DNA of 64,000 nucleotides from Porphyrobacter sp. LM 6 (lineage in GTDB: Bacteria > Pseudomonadota > Alphaproteobacteria > Sphingomonadales > Sphingomonadaceae). The position numbers and the translations under genes are program-made. The stretch spans positions 186,001 to 250,000 of the forward strand of contig NZ_CP017113.1 in assembly GCF_001720465.1 (NCBI RefSeq), read 5' to 3'. The first letter of the stretch is position 1, and each line of letters starts with the position of its first letter. This document shows positions 54,669 through 64,000 of this stretch, one piece after another. Under the pieces are notes generated by a model, which saw only the letters and a list, made by a program, of their open reading frames with translations, did not search any database and was not told the DNA's origin.

Positions 54669-55051
54669 GGCTGCGGTGGCTCCCCGCCGCTTCCGGCCGT
54701 GCCGTCCTGCCCGTCGCACGGCACGGTGTCGCCATCGACATGATCGCTGCCCGTCTCGAGGAAGCTTCGCAGGCTCAGGATCACCACCAGCGCAGTCATG
54801 CCGAAGGTGATGACGATCGCGGTCAGCACCAGCGCCTGCGGAAGCGGATCGGTATATTCGGCCACCGCCTTATTCCAGATCGGCGGGCGGTTCAGCACCA
54901 GCCGTCCCGAAGCGAACAGGAACAGGTTCACCGCATAGGAGATGAGCGTGAGGCCCAGCACCACTTGGAAGGTTCGCGCACGCAGCGCGAGATAGATGCC
55001 GCCCGCCACCAACACGCCGATCGCGCTCGCCAGAAGGAATTCGTAGCTCAT
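54665..55051 (-). CDS. phaC: Mrp/Pha antiporter subunit C
   Basis: A 128-residue NuoK-like protein with three helices. VVLGLTLISYAVNLFLFASG and DPLPQALVLTAIVITFGMTA are typical of MnhC/PhaC. A C-terminal tail of about 30 residues is hydrophilic and Gly/Asp-rich. It overlaps phaAB and phaD by 4 bp each. The symbol is the antiporter phaC, not the polyhydroxyalkanoate synthase. Confidence 0.93.
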   Translation of the reverse strand: MSYEFLLASAIGVLVAGGIYLALRARTFQVVLGLTLISYAVNLFLFASGRLVLNRPPIWNKAVAEYTDPLPQALVLTAIVITFGMTALVVILSLRSFLETGSDHVDGDTVPCDGQDGTAGSGGEPPQP

Positions 55052-57882
55052 TGCTCGCCCTCCCCTGCGCTTGCAGCGCGCGCGGCGCGCTGGGCGATGT
55101 GGCTGAGCTGCGCCAAGGCAAGCATCACCGCGCCGAGCACCGTCAGGAACACGCCGGCATCGAACAGCATCGCGCTCGCCAGTTCGAACGTCCCGATCAG
55201 CGGAAGGTGGAAATAGTCGAACCACGAAGTCAGGAAGGGCGCGCCCAGCAGCATCGCGCCAAGACCCGTCGCCATCGCGGTGAGCACGCCCCAGCCGATC
55301 AGCTGGTGCTCTCCGAACCGCCGCCGCTGTTCCGACCAGTCGAAGCCCGCGGCGAGATACTGGACGAGGAAGGCAATCGCCACCACCAGCGCGGCGATGA
55401 ACCCGCCGCCCGGCTGGTTATGGCCGCGCAGGAACAGGTAGATGCCAACCGTCAGCGTCAGCGGCAGGATGATCCGGCTCGCGGCGAGCAGCATCATCGG
55501 ATGCCGTTCTGGCGAATGTGGCGTATCTTCGCGCCAGGCCCGCAGCCGTGCCCCCGCCGCGCCGACCGCCGTGGTGTCGAGCAGAGCGAAAATCGCCAGG
55601 CCTGCAATCCCCAGCACGATGATCTCGCCGAGCGTATCGAAGGCGCGGAAATCGACGAGGATGACGTTGACGATATTGGTCCCGCCCCCGCCCGGCTTGG
55701 CATTGGCGATGTGATAGGCGGCGATGCTCGGAACGGGCTCGCGGGTCAGCATCGCCCATGCCAGCCCGCCGACCAGCACGCCCCCGGCAATCGCCAGCGC
55801 CCCGTCGCGCCATTTACGCGGCGCGCGCGACAAGGGCGGCGGGCCTTTGGGCAGGAGGTTGAGCGCGAGCAGCAGCAACAGCACCGTCACCACCTCGACC
55901 GAGATCTGGGTGAGTGCGAGATCGGGCGCGGAGAACTGGACGAAGGTGAGGCTCACCACGAGGCCGATCACGCTCACGAAGATCAACGCCCGCAGGCGGT
56001 TGCGCGTGTCTGCCACCACCGCTGCGGTTGCCGCGACCAGCAGCGCCCAGGCGATGATCGCGGGCGCGGGCGCGCTCTGTCCGGCACGTGCACCCGAAAG
56101 GCTGCCACCGCCCACCAGCGCGCCCTCGATCACAAGGAAGACAATCACGACGAAACTCGCCAGCAGCATCCTTTGCAGGGACGGCGTGTGCACGGCGGTT
56201 ATCGCCTTGCGCACCGCCCCATCGGCATGCGCGAGCACGGCTTCGAACATGCGCTTCGCATCGGGAAGCTGCGCGCGCTCCCACGCGACCAACAGTCCGG
56301 CATGGTATCGCAGAAGCAATGCGCCTCCCACCACAGCGATCAAGCTGAGGATGAGCGCAAGGTTGATCCCGTGCCAGAAAGCCAGGTCGACAACCCGCAC
56401 GTCGGAACCTGTCACCGCAGCCGTCACCGCTCCCACCAGCGGCGCGGCGAGGGTCATGGGAACTAGGCCCAGCAGCGCTGCCAGCGTGGTCAGGATAGCG
56501 GGCGAGGCCCACATCCCCGCGCCGGGATCATGCGCACGGGAGAAGGGTTCGACCTCGCGCGGAGTCCCGAAAAACAGGTGCCATGCGAGCCGAAGCGAAT
56601 AGCCGACCGAGAAGGTCGCGCCGAGCGTGGCGAGCGCAGGCAGCAACCACGGCACGCCGAACAGCGCGAGCTCCGGTGTCTGGTAAAGCATCAGTTCCTT
56701 GGAAATGAACCCGCCCATTGGCGGCAGCCCCGCCATCGAAGCGGCAGCCAGCGTGGCGATGAGCGCGGTCAACGGCATCGCCTTGGCAAGGCCTCCCAGA
56801 CGGCGGATATCGCGGGTGCCTGTCTCGTGCTCGACGATCCCGGCGCTCATGAACAGCGCGGCTTTGAAGGCGGCGTGATTGAGGATGTGCAGCACCGCTG
56901 CCAGCGCCGCAGCTTCGAGGCTGAAGCCCAGCAGCATCACCAGCATCCCGAGCTGCGAGATGGTCGAATAGGCGAGGATGCTTTTGAGATCGTGCCGGAA
57001 CAGCGCAACCACGGCCCCCAGAACCATCGTCACCAGCCCGGTGGTGGTCACGATCAGCGTATAGGCCTCGGTTCCCGCCAGCACTGGCCACAGCCGCGCG
57101 AGCAGGAACACCCCCGCCTTCACCATCGTCGCCGAATGGAGGTAGGCGCTGACCGGCGTCGGCGCGGCCATCGCGTGGAGCAGCCAGAAGTGGAACGGGA
57201 ACTGCGCGGACTTGGTGAAGCAGCCGATCAGGATCAGGCCGAGGATCACCGGATAGTGCGGCGAAGCGCGCACCATGTCGCCGCGCGCGAGGATCGTCGC
57301 CAGATCGAACGATCCCGCCACCATACCCAGCAGCACCATACCCCCGATGAGCGCGAGGCCTCCGCCGCCTGTCACCGCCAATGCCATGCGCGCGCCTTGC
57401 CGGGCTTCAGGCTTGTGTTGCCAGAACCCGATCAGCAGGAACGAGGCAAGGCTCGTCAGCTCCCAGAAAACCAGCAAGAGCAGCACGTTGCCGGCGATCA
57501 CGATCCCCAGCATCGCACCCTGGAACAGCATCAGGCTGGCAAAGAACCGGCCGCTCGGCTCGTCGACATAGAGGTAGCTATGGGCGAAGATCACCACCAG
57601 CAACCCGATGCCGAGGATCAGTCCGGCGAACATCAGCCCGAGCGGGTCGACCATCAATGTCAGATCAAGCCCAAGCGTCGGCACCCACTCGAAGGTCGCC
57701 GTCGGCACAGCGCCGCCCATCACCTGCGCGGCAAGCGTGCCGAGCAGACCAAGCCCTAGCGCGCTGGCGGATGCGGCGATGCCCGAATGCACGGCCCGCG
57801 GCGCTTGCGGCACCAGCGCAATAGCCAGCGCGGCAACGAATGGTAGGGCGACCAGCGTCAAAAGCGTCAAGGCATCAGCCAT
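55048..57882 (-). CDS. phaAB: Mrp/Pha antiporter subunits A and B fused
   Basis: A 944-residue protein. The first about 500 residues are NuoL-like (FWELTSLASFLLIGFW, HSATMVKAGVFLLARL, DLKSILAYSTISQLGM). A second part contains the MnhA C-terminal segments (FSAPDLALTQISVEVV, VNVILVDFRAFDTLGEI), and the end carries the MnhB domain (GHNQPGGGFIAALVVAIAFL). This A+B fusion defines the six-gene pha-type operon. It exchanges Na+ or K+ for protons, supporting pH and salt tolerance. AAAGGAG lies upstream of the ATG. Confidence 0.95.
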   Translation of the reverse strand: MADALTLLTLVALPFVAALAIALVPQAPRAVHSGIAASASALGLGLLGTLAAQVMGGAVPTATFEWVPTLGLDLTLMVDPLGLMFAGLILGIGLLVVIFAHSYLYVDEPSGRFFASLMLFQGAMLGIVIAGNVLLLLVFWELTSLASFLLIGFWQHKPEARQGARMALAVTGGGGLALIGGMVLLGMVAGSFDLATILARGDMVRASPHYPVILGLILIGCFTKSAQFPFHFWLLHAMAAPTPVSAYLHSATMVKAGVFLLARLWPVLAGTEAYTLIVTTTGLVTMVLGAVVALFRHDLKSILAYSTISQLGMLVMLLGFSLEAAALAAVLHILNHAAFKAALFMSAGIVEHETGTRDIRRLGGLAKAMPLTALIATLAAASMAGLPPMGGFISKELMLYQTPELALFGVPWLLPALATLGATFSVGYSLRLAWHLFFGTPREVEPFSRAHDPGAGMWASPAILTTLAALLGLVPMTLAAPLVGAVTAAVTGSDVRVVDLAFWHGINLALILSLIAVVGGALLLRYHAGLLVAWERAQLPDAKRMFEAVLAHADGAVRKAITAVHTPSLQRMLLASFVVIVFLVIEGALVGGGSLSGARAGQSAPAPAIIAWALLVAATAAVVADTRNRLRALIFVSVIGLVVSLTFVQFSAPDLALTQISVEVVTVLLLLLALNLLPKGPPPLSRAPRKWRDGALAIAGGVLVGGLAWAMLTREPVPSIAAYHIANAKPGGGGTNIVNVILVDFRAFDTLGEIIVLGIAGLAIFALLDTTAVGAAGARLRAWREDTPHSPERHPMMLLAASRIILPLTLTVGIYLFLRGHNQPGGGFIAALVVAIAFLVQYLAAGFDWSEQRRRFGEHQLIGWGVLTAMATGLGAMLLGAPFLTSWFDYFHLPLIGTFELASAMLFDAGVFLTVLGAVMLALAQLSHIAQRAARAASAGEGEQ

Positions 57883-58071
57883 TGGCGGCTCCGGCGCTCC
57901 TTTGCGGTTTCGAGAACAGCGCGCCCCGTGCGCACCCGGCGACCATAGCCGAGGCAATCATGCAAGGACAACCCGTCCCGGCCTGATACGCCCTACACAC
58001 AATGCCTGCGCTTCACCGGGCCCAAACAAAACTGTAGTTGTCTGCGAGGTTGTAAGGTGTAGCTGCGACAC
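57883..58071. promoter_or_regulatory. Divergent region between the pha and cys operons
   Basis: These 189 bp must hold promoters for both operons. An AAAGGAG ribosome site for phaAB is visible on the minus strand. The segment 58018-58060 before cysD is lower in G+C than the rest. No operator for a known sulfur regulator is recognised. Confidence 0.4.
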
Positions 58072-58974
58072 ATGCGAAGTCTGACCCATCTTGAACGGCT
58101 CGAAGCCGAAAGCATTCACATCTTCCGCGAAGTCGTGGCCGAGGCGGAAAACCCGGTGATGCTCTATTCGGTGGGCAAGGATTCCTCGGTGATGCTGCAT
58201 CTGGCGCGCAAGGCGTTCTATCCCTCGCCGCCGCCGTTTCCGATGCTGCACGTCGCCAGCGGATGGGATTTCAAGGATCTTCTCGCCCACCGCGACCGGA
58301 CAGTGCGCGAATACGGGCTCGAGCTGATCATCGCTGAAAACGAGGACGCCGAAGCGCAGGGGATCAACCCCTTTGACACCGGCAGCGCGCTCTACAGCCA
58401 AGCGCAGCTGACCGATCCGCTCAAGCGCGCGCTCACCGCCCACGGGTTCGATGCGGCGTTCGGCGGCGGGCGGCGCGATGAGGAAAAGGCCCGCGCCAAG
58501 GAGCGCATTTTCAGCTTCCGCACTGCCGCGCACCGCTGGGACCCGAAGAACCAGCGCCCCGAGCTGTGGAACCTCTACAACGCCAAGAAGAACAAGGGCG
58601 AAAGCATCCGCGTCTTCCCGCTCTCCAACTGGACCGAGCTCGACATCTGGCAATACATCGCGCTCGAGAACATCGACATCGTGCCGCTCTATTTCTCCAA
58701 GCCGCGCCCCACGGTCGAGCGCGACGGGATGATCCTGGTGGTCGATGATGATCGCTTCCGGCTCGAACCGGGCGAAGAACCCGTGACCCGTCCGGTGCGC
58801 TTCCGCACATTGGGCTGCTACCCGCTGACCGGCGCGACCGTGAGCGAGGCGGCCGACATGAACACCATCATCCAGGAAATGCTGCTCGCCACCAGTTCCG
58901 AACGGCAGGGCCGCGCGATCGACAAGGGCCAGTCCGCCTCGATGGAAGACAAGAAGCAGGAGGGGTATTTCTGA
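58072..58974 (+). CDS. cysD: Sulfate adenylyltransferase subunit 2
   Basis: A 300-residue PP-loop enzyme that makes adenylyl sulfate from sulfate and ATP with the GTPase CysN. Motifs: [20 protein letters not shown] (PP-loop), [25 protein letters not shown] and [14 protein letters not shown]. The segment after the PP-loop reads [17 protein letters not shown], where CysD proteins usually have LHVDT-W-F; the Asp is replaced by Ala. The upstream 189-bp region is divergent from the pha operon. Confidence 0.96.
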   Translation: MRSLTHLERLEAESIHIFREVVAEAENPVMLYSVGKDSSVMLHLARKAFYPSPPPFPMLHVASGWDFKDLLAHRDRTVREYGLELIIAENEDAEAQGINPFDTGSALYSQAQLTDPLKRALTAHGFDAAFGGGRRDEEKARAKERIFSFRTAAHRWDPKNQRPELWNLYNAKKNKGESIRVFPLSNWTELDIWQYIALENIDIVPLYFSKPRPTVERDGMILVVDDDRFRLEPGEEPVTRPVRFRTLGCYPLTGATVSEAADMNTIIQEMLLATSSERQGRAIDKGQSASMEDKKQEGYF

Positions 58975-60923
58975 TGGAAACGCCCTCCTCCTTCCAGACC
59001 GACGCGCTGATCGCCGAGGATATCGAGGCCTATCTCGACCAGCACCAGCACAAGAGCCTGCTGCGCTTCATAACCTGCGGCAGCGTGGATGACGGCAAAT
59101 CGACGCTGATCGGGCGGCTGCTCTACGATTCCAAGATGATCTTCGAAGATCAGCTTGCCGCTCTCGAAAGCGACAGCAAGCGGCACGGCACGCAGGGCGA
59201 AGAGATCGATTTCGCGTTGCTGGTCGATGGCCTTGCGGCCGAACGCGAACAAGGCATCACCATCGATGTCGCCTACCGCTTTTTCACCACCGAGAAGCGC
59301 AAGTTCATCGTCGCCGATACGCCGGGGCACGAACAATATACCCGCAACATGGTCACCGGGGCTTCGACGGCGGACTGCGCGGTGATCCTGATCGATGCAC
59401 GCAAAGGCGTGCTGCAACAGACGCGGCGGCATTCCTATCTCGTCCACCTGCTCGGCATCCGCCATCTGGTGCTCGCCGTGAACAAGATGGATCTGGTGGG
59501 CTACGATCAGGCGGTGTTCGACCGGATCGTCAGCGATTATCACGCCTTTGCCACGAGCATCGGCATTGCCGAATTCACCGCGATCCCGATCTCGGGCTTC
59601 AAGGGCGACAACATCACCACAGCGCCGTCGGCCAATACGCCGTGGTATGGCGGGCCGGCACTGATCGCCCATCTCGAAAGCGTGCCGGTGGATAGTGCCG
59701 CCGCGCAGGCTCAGTCGTTCCGCATGCCGGTGCAGTGGGTGAACCGCCCCAACCTCGATTTCCGCGGGTTTGCCGGGCAGATCGCCAGCGGCACCATCCG
59801 GTCAGGCGATCCCGTGCGGATCGTGCCTTCCGGCAAGACCAGCACGGTCAAGAGCATCGTGGCTGTTCCCAGTGGCGGTTTTGCAGGCAAAACCGATGGC
59901 TTCGACAGCGATCTCGACGAGGCAGTCGCAGGCCAGTCTGTCACGCTTACCCTCGCCGATGAAGTCGATTGCAGCCGCGGCGATATGATCGCGGCCGCGG
60001 GCGATCCGCCGCAAGTCTCCGATCAGTTCCGCGCGACCTTTGTTTGGATGGACGAGGAGGCGCTGAAGCCGGGACGCGGCTACTGGCTCAAGCTTGGCAC
60101 CCAGATGGTCACCGCCACGGTGCAGGCGCCCGAATACGAGATCGACGTCAACAGCCTCGAACGGCTGGCGGCCAAGACGCTCGAATTGAATTCCATCGGC
60201 GTCGCCGAATTCGCGACTGACCGGCCGATCGTGTTCGAGCCCTATAGCACGAACCGCGAGCTCGGCGGGTTCATCCTGATCGACAAGTTCACCAATGCGA
60301 CCGTCGCCGCCGGGATGATCGAATTCAGCCTGCGCCGCGCGGACAATGTCCACTGGCAGCCGACTGCGATCACGCGTGACGATCATGCGGCGATGAAGAA
60401 CCAGACACCGCGGGTGCTGTGGTTCACCGGGCTTTCGGGCAGCGGCAAATCGACCATCGCCAACGAGGTCGAAAAGCAGCTGTTCGTGATGAACCGCCAC
60501 ACCTTCCTGCTGGATGGCGACAATGTCAGGCACGGGCTCAACCGCGATCTCGGCTTTACCGAAGCCGACCGGATCGAGAATATCCGCCGCGTGGGCGAAG
60601 TCGCCAAGCTGATGGCCGATGCGGGGCTGATCGTGCTCACCGCCTTCATCTCGCCGTTCCGCGCCGAACGGCAGATGGTGCGCGACATGCTGCCGCCGGG
60701 CGAGTTCGTCGAGATCTTCGTCGATACGCCGCTTGAGGTCGCAGAGGGCCGCGACGTGAAGGGGCTTTACAAGAAGGCGCGGGCGGGCAAGCTCAGCAAC
60801 TTCACCGGGATCGACAGTCCCTATGAAGCGCCCGAACATCCGGAGATCCGCGTGAACACCGTCGACATGACGCCCGAAGAAGCCGCGCGCTTCATCATCC
60901 AGCAGATCCTCCCGCTCAAATGA
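58974..60923 (+). CDS. cysNC: Bifunctional sulfate adenylyltransferase subunit 1/adenylylsulfate kinase
   Basis: A 649-residue fusion. The CysN part (1 to about 470) is an EF-Tu-like GTPase: [33 protein letters not shown] and NKMDLVGYD. The CysC part (from about 480) is APS kinase: [34 protein letters not shown] and [18 protein letters not shown]. It drives sulfate activation by GTP hydrolysis and then makes PAPS. The start overlaps the cysD stop by one base (TGATG). Confidence 0.97.
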   Translation: METPSSFQTDALIAEDIEAYLDQHQHKSLLRFITCGSVDDGKSTLIGRLLYDSKMIFEDQLAALESDSKRHGTQGEEIDFALLVDGLAAEREQGITIDVAYRFFTTEKRKFIVADTPGHEQYTRNMVTGASTADCAVILIDARKGVLQQTRRHSYLVHLLGIRHLVLAVNKMDLVGYDQAVFDRIVSDYHAFATSIGIAEFTAIPISGFKGDNITTAPSANTPWYGGPALIAHLESVPVDSAAAQAQSFRMPVQWVNRPNLDFRGFAGQIASGTIRSGDPVRIVPSGKTSTVKSIVAVPSGGFAGKTDGFDSDLDEAVAGQSVTLTLADEVDCSRGDMIAAAGDPPQVSDQFRATFVWMDEEALKPGRGYWLKLGTQMVTATVQAPEYEIDVNSLERLAAKTLELNSIGVAEFATDRPIVFEPYSTNRELGGFILIDKFTNATVAAGMIEFSLRRADNVHWQPTAITRDDHAAMKNQTPRVLWFTGLSGSGKSTIANEVEKQLFVMNRHTFLLDGDNVRHGLNRDLGFTEADRIENIRRVGEVAKLMADAGLIVLTAFISPFRAERQMVRDMLPPGEFVEIFVDTPLEVAEGRDVKGLYKKARAGKLSNFTGIDSPYEAPEHPEIRVNTVDMTPEEAARFIIQQILPLK

Positions 60924-61672
60924 GTGCTGCCGATCTGACCGATGCCGCGCTGGCCGCGCAGCTGGCCGAGCACGCGGGTGTGCTGCTCATGGCGGTACGC
61001 GCCAGCGGGATGTTCGATGGCAAGGCGCTGGGCAAGGCAGGCGATGCCACGGCCAACCAGTTCCTGTGCCACGCGATCCGGCACCTGCGCCCCGATGACG
61101 GGCTGCTGTCCGAAGAGGAAAAGGACAATCCCGCGCGCCTCGCCAAGGGCCGGGTGTGGATCGTCGATCCGGTCGATGGCACCCGCGAATATGGCGAGGA
61201 ACGCAGCGACTGGGCGGTGCATGTCGCGCTGGCGATTGACGGGGTGGCCACAGTCGGCGCGGTGGCGCTGCCCGGGCTCGATGGCGGGGTTGTGCTGCGC
61301 TCGGATGCGCCGCAGCCCCTTCCCGCAGCCGCGAGCCGCCCGCGCTTTCTCGTCAGCCGCACCCGGCCCGCGCATGAAGCGCAGGCGGTGGCCGATGCGC
61401 TTGGCGGCGAGCTGGTGCCGATGGGCAGTGCCGGGGCGAAGGCGATGGCAGTGGTCCGCGGCGAGGCCGAGATCTACCTGCATTCGGGCGGGCAGTACGA
61501 ATGGGACAGCTGCGCGCCGGTGGCCGTGGCGCAGGCCTACGGGCTCCATTGTTCGCGGATCGACGGATCGCCGCTGGTCTACAACCAGGCCGATACCTAC
61601 ATGCCCGATCTCTTGATCTGCCGCCCCGAATGGGCCGAGCGCGTACTGGCCGAGGTCGCGCGGCTGGCCTGA
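60920..61672 (+). CDS. cysQ: 3'(2'),5'-bisphosphate nucleotidase
   Basis: A 250-residue inositol monophosphatase-family enzyme. [13 protein letters not shown] and [20 protein letters not shown] carry the metal ligands; [17 protein letters not shown] is the C-terminal metal motif. It removes PAP, the toxic product of PAPS reduction, and can reverse PAPS accumulation. The start overlaps cysNC by ATGA. The reductase genes cysH, cysI and cysJ are not in the window. The stop abuts the convergent apt stop in TGATCA. Confidence 0.94.
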   Translation: MSAADLTDAALAAQLAEHAGVLLMAVRASGMFDGKALGKAGDATANQFLCHAIRHLRPDDGLLSEEEKDNPARLAKGRVWIVDPVDGTREYGEERSDWAVHVALAIDGVATVGAVALPGLDGGVVLRSDAPQPLPAAASRPRFLVSRTRPAHEAQAVADALGGELVPMGSAGAKAMAVVRGEAEIYLHSGGQYEWDSCAPVAVAQAYGLHCSRIDGSPLVYNQADTYMPDLLICRPEWAERVLAEVARLA

Positions 61673-62224
61673 TCAGTCGCCTTCGAATTCCATCAGCGCG
61701 CTGACCGTTATCCCCGCTGCGCGCAGACGATCCGCCCCGCCCAGATCGGGCAGGTCGATCACGAACAGGGCATCACTGACAACTGCGCCGGTCATGCGAA
61801 GCAGCTCGGCCGAGGCGAGCGCGGTGCCGCCGGTGGCGATGAGATCATCGACGATCACCACCTTCTGCCCGGGCGTAATGGCATCCGGGTCTATCTCGAG
61901 GCGGTCGGTGCCATATTCGAGCGCATAGTCGATCCCGATCGTCTGGATCGGCAGCTTGCCGGGCTTCCTGACCGGCACGAAGCCGACGCCCAGCTGGACC
62001 GCCACTGCCGCGCCGAAAATAAACCCGCGCGCTTCCATCCCGGCGATTTTGTCCGCCCCGGCTGCCGCTGCTGCTTCGGCGAGATGATGCACACTCGCCG
62101 CCATGCCCTGATGGTGACCAATCAGCGTGGTGATATCGCGGAACTGGATCCCCGGATGCGGGAAATCGGGGACGGTACGCACAAGCCCCTTGAGCTCTTC
62201 CGGCGAGAGATGCGGCGGTTTCAT
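61673..62224 (-). CDS. apt: Adenine phosphoribosyltransferase
   Basis: A 183-residue purine salvage enzyme. VPDFPHPGIQFRDITTLI is the N-terminal signature, GMEARGFIFGAAVAVQLG the middle, and KVVIVDDLIATGGTALAS the PRPP-binding loop. It turns adenine and PRPP into AMP. It is downstream of the cytochrome c1 gene but separated from it by a strong hairpin, so it should have its own promoter. Confidence 0.97.
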   Translation of the reverse strand: MKPPHLSPEELKGLVRTVPDFPHPGIQFRDITTLIGHHQGMAASVHHLAEAAAAAGADKIAGMEARGFIFGAAVAVQLGVGFVPVRKPGKLPIQTIGIDYALEYGTDRLEIDPDAITPGQKVVIVDDLIATGGTALASAELLRMTGAVVSDALFVIDLPDLGGADRLRAAGITVSALMEFEGD

Positions 62225-62256
62225 GTCGGCAGGCCCCTTTCGGCTCTTTCAAAGCA

Positions 62257-62294
62257 GAGCGCCCCGCCATCCGCAAGGGGATGACGGGGCGCTC
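62257..62294 (-). terminator. Hairpin terminating the cytochrome bc1 transcript
   Basis: The 10-bp arms GAGCGCCCCG and CGGGGCGCTC, extended by inner pairing CATCC/GGATG, enclose a short loop. It is 24 bp past the cytochrome c1 stop on the minus strand. Only a weak T-rich stretch (GCTTTG) follows, and the apt start is 32 bp further on. Confidence 0.75.
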
Positions 62295-62318
62295 GTGTGC
62301 GTTACGGGGCGAAGAAGC

Positions 62319-63176
62319 TTACTTCTTCTTCGGCTTCATGCCGGCCCAGACCTGCTTGTAGCTGAGGAACGCCAGAGTGGTGGCGAACAGCAGGAAGCCG
62401 AGCACCGCCCAACCGGTCTGCTTGCGTTCGACCAGCGAGGGTTCCGCCGTCCAGGTCAGGAACGCGGCCACGTCCTTGGCCATCTGCGGAATGGTGGCGT
62501 TGGTGCCGTCGGCATAGGTCACCTGACCGTCGATCGCGAGCGGCGGGGGCATGGCGATGTTGACGTTCGGGAAGTGCTTGTTGAAGTACAGCCCGGTCGG
62601 GGTCTCGAAGCCGAGCTTCGCAGCCTTGGCGGGGTCGGGCTCGCCATAGCCAACCAGCAGGTCGTAGACGTAGTTCGAACCGTCGTGACGCGCCTTGGTC
62701 ATCAGCGAGAGGTCTGGCGGGATCGCGTTGTTGTTCGCGGCCGCAGCGGCAATCGCATTGGGATAGGGCGACGGGAAGAAGTCGGTCGGCTCACCCGGAC
62801 GGGTGGTCGTCTCGCCGGTGGCGGGATCGATCCCCGGAACGGTCCACGCCGCAGCTTCCGCATCAACTTCGGCTTCGCTGTAGCCAAGCTGCTGCAGGTT
62901 GCGGAAGGAAACGAACTTCAGGCTGTGGCAGGCCGAGCAGACTTCCTTGTAGACCTGATACCCGCGCTGAAGCTGGGCCACGTCCCACGTGCCGAGCGGG
63001 CCGTCGAACGAAAAGCCGCCTTCGGGGCCTTCGCCATGCTCATAGAAGGCGTAGGACGCCTGCTTTTCCGGCGCGGGGCCGAACGCGAAGTTATAGGCAC
63101 CGGGCAGGAACGACCAGAGCAGCAGCACCAGAGTGATGCCGAGGCCTGCAATAATGCCTCCGAGACGAATAGACAT
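62319..63176 (-). CDS. petC: Cytochrome bc1 complex cytochrome c1
   Basis: A 285-residue protein with an N-terminal signal anchor (IIAGLGITLVLLLWSFLPG), the heme attachment site CSACH (Cys 80 and 83, His 84), the axial Met region IPPDLSLMTKARH and a C-terminal membrane anchor (AVLGFLLFATTLAFLSY). It passes electrons from the Rieske protein to soluble or membrane cytochrome c. It lies 54 bp behind the cytochrome b gene. Confidence 0.97.
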   Translation of the reverse strand: MSIRLGGIIAGLGITLVLLLWSFLPGAYNFAFGPAPEKQASYAFYEHGEGPEGGFSFDGPLGTWDVAQLQRGYQVYKEVCSACHSLKFVSFRNLQQLGYSEAEVDAEAAAWTVPGIDPATGETTTRPGEPTDFFPSPYPNAIAAAAANNNAIPPDLSLMTKARHDGSNYVYDLLVGYGEPDPAKAAKLGFETPTGLYFNKHFPNVNIAMPPPLAIDGQVTYADGTNATIPQMAKDVAAFLTWTAEPSLVERKQTGWAVLGFLLFATTLAFLSYKQVWAGMKPKKK

Positions 63177-63230
63177 GACCGAACTCTTTCTCGTTATCGG
63201 GTCAGATTGCTGGGGAACCGCTCCGGCCGA

Positions 63231-64000
63231 TTACTCGGCCGGTTGCAGCGAACCATCGGGCGAGGCGCCGGCATCACCGCCATCGATCGAACCGGTGCGC
63301 GGTTCGGCCGGGGCGGCATCCTTGCCGAGCACCGCTTCGGTGATCGAGAAGGGCAGCGGCTTAGGCACTTCGATCTGGCTAATGATCGGCAGGATCACGA
63401 GGAAGTGCATGAAGTAGTAAGCCGTGAAGATCTGGCTGAGCATGATGTACGGCTCTTCCGCGTGGGCACCGCCGAGGTAGAACAGCGCCGCCATGGTCGG
63501 CATCAGGCCGAACCAGAAGAACTTGTTGAACAGCGGACGGTAGTGGCCCGAGCGCACCGGGCTCTTGTCGAGCCAGGGCAGGAAGAACCACACCAGGATC
63601 GAGCCGAACATCGCGATCACGCCCAGCAGCTTGGCGGGGACTAGCACGATGCCGGTGAACGGAATGGTGAGGTCGCCGGTGAAGGCGCGCAGGATCGCGT
63701 AGAACGGATAGAAATACCATTCCGGAACGATCAGCGCCGGGGTCGAGAGCGGATTCGCCTCGATGTAGTTGTCCGGGTGGCCCAGCGCGTTCGGCAGGAA
63801 GAACACCATCGTGCAGAAGGCGATAAGGAACACGCCCAGCCCGAACCCGTCCTTCGCCGTGTAGTACGGGTGGAACGGCACGGTGTCGCTTTCGTTCTTC
63901 ACTTCCACGCCAGTCGGGTTCGACGAGCCGGGGATATGCAGTGCCCAGATGTGCAGGATCACCACGCCGGCGATCACGAAGGGCAGCAGGAAGTGGAGGC
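63231..64000 (-). CDS. petB: Cytochrome bc1 complex cytochrome b, C-terminal part (runs off the window)
   Basis: The last about 256 codons of cytochrome b; the N-terminal part with the heme helices lies beyond 64000. [19 protein letters not shown] contains the PEWY motif of the quinol-oxidation site. Helices of the C-terminal half follow ([26 protein letters not shown]). A C-terminal extension of about 40 residues is hydrophilic and Gly/Ala/Asp-rich. The Rieske gene is expected upstream, outside the window. Confidence 0.95.
   Translation of the reverse strand, partial: LHFLLPFVIAGVVILHIWALHIPGSSNPTGVEVKNESDTVPFHPYYTAKDGFGLGVFLIAFCTMVFFLPNALGHPDNYIEANPLSTPALIVPEWYFYPFYAILRAFTGDLTIPFTGIVLVPAKLLGVIAMFGSILVWFFLPWLDKSPVRSGHYRPLFNKFFWFGLMPTMAALFYLGGAHAEEPYIMLSQIFTAYYFMHFLVILPIISQIEVPKPLPFSITEAVLGKDAAPAEPRTGSIDGGDAGASPDGSLQPAE

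Overview
The window looks like a chromosomal segment of a high-GC alphaproteobacterium in Sphingomonadales, most likely Erythrobacteraceae (Erythrobacter, Porphyrobacter or a relative). This rests on the overall gene set, the ExbB-ExbD-ExbD TonB system, a fused CysNC, MipZ-based division control and several sphingomonad-type secreted proteins with a Cys-containing EIVVC motif. The species assignment is inference. Almost all of the sequence is coding.

Layout. 1-7.4 kb (minus): pheS-pheT-SDR-prfC-alpha/beta hydrolase-PNPOx, tightly packed as one probable operon. 7.4-9.4 kb: two tandem paralogous AraC regulators. 9.4-10.1 kb: rpmI-rplT with a clear terminator. 10.2-12.9 kb: an Amj-type lipid II flippase, a TauE exporter, the remnant of a TonB-dependent receptor and an Rrf2 regulator. 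12.9-22.7 kb: hisN, a third AraC protein, prs, a PilZ protein, glpX, two paralogous secreted proteins lying antisense between glpX and hom, hom and further secreted proteins. 23.1-26.4 kb: tonB-exbB-exbD-exbD, a terminator and a third exbD. A perfect 16-bp parS-like palindrome lies at 26543.

26.6-36.2 kb (minus): mipZ, a membrane J-domain protein, a phosphomannomutase, an HscC-type Hsp70 overlapping a membrane J-like protein without HPD, a DUF2059 protein and a ligase-associated DEXH helicase. The Hsp70/J-like pair is the best candidate here for an under-described system. 36.3-39.5 kb: panC, whose stop codon lies in a 35-bp tandem repeat, then tRNA-Gly(TCC), a lower-GC PAP2/Aur1-like membrane protein and an unknown membrane protein.

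39.9-51.9 kb (plus): a complete tad/cpa locus for Flp-type pili (flp, cpaB, cpaC, a small lipoprotein in the cpaD position, tadG-like, two tadE-like, cpaE, cpaF, tadB, tadC, tadD, cpaA), ending in a translationally coupled M23 peptidase. 52.0-57.9 kb (minus): a six-gene Mrp/Pha cation/proton antiporter operon with a 4-bp overlap at every junction. 58.1-61.7 kb (plus): cysD-cysNC-cysQ for sulfate activation. 61.7-64 kb (minus): apt, and the cytochrome bc1 genes for cytochrome c1 and the C-terminal part of cytochrome b, which runs off the window.
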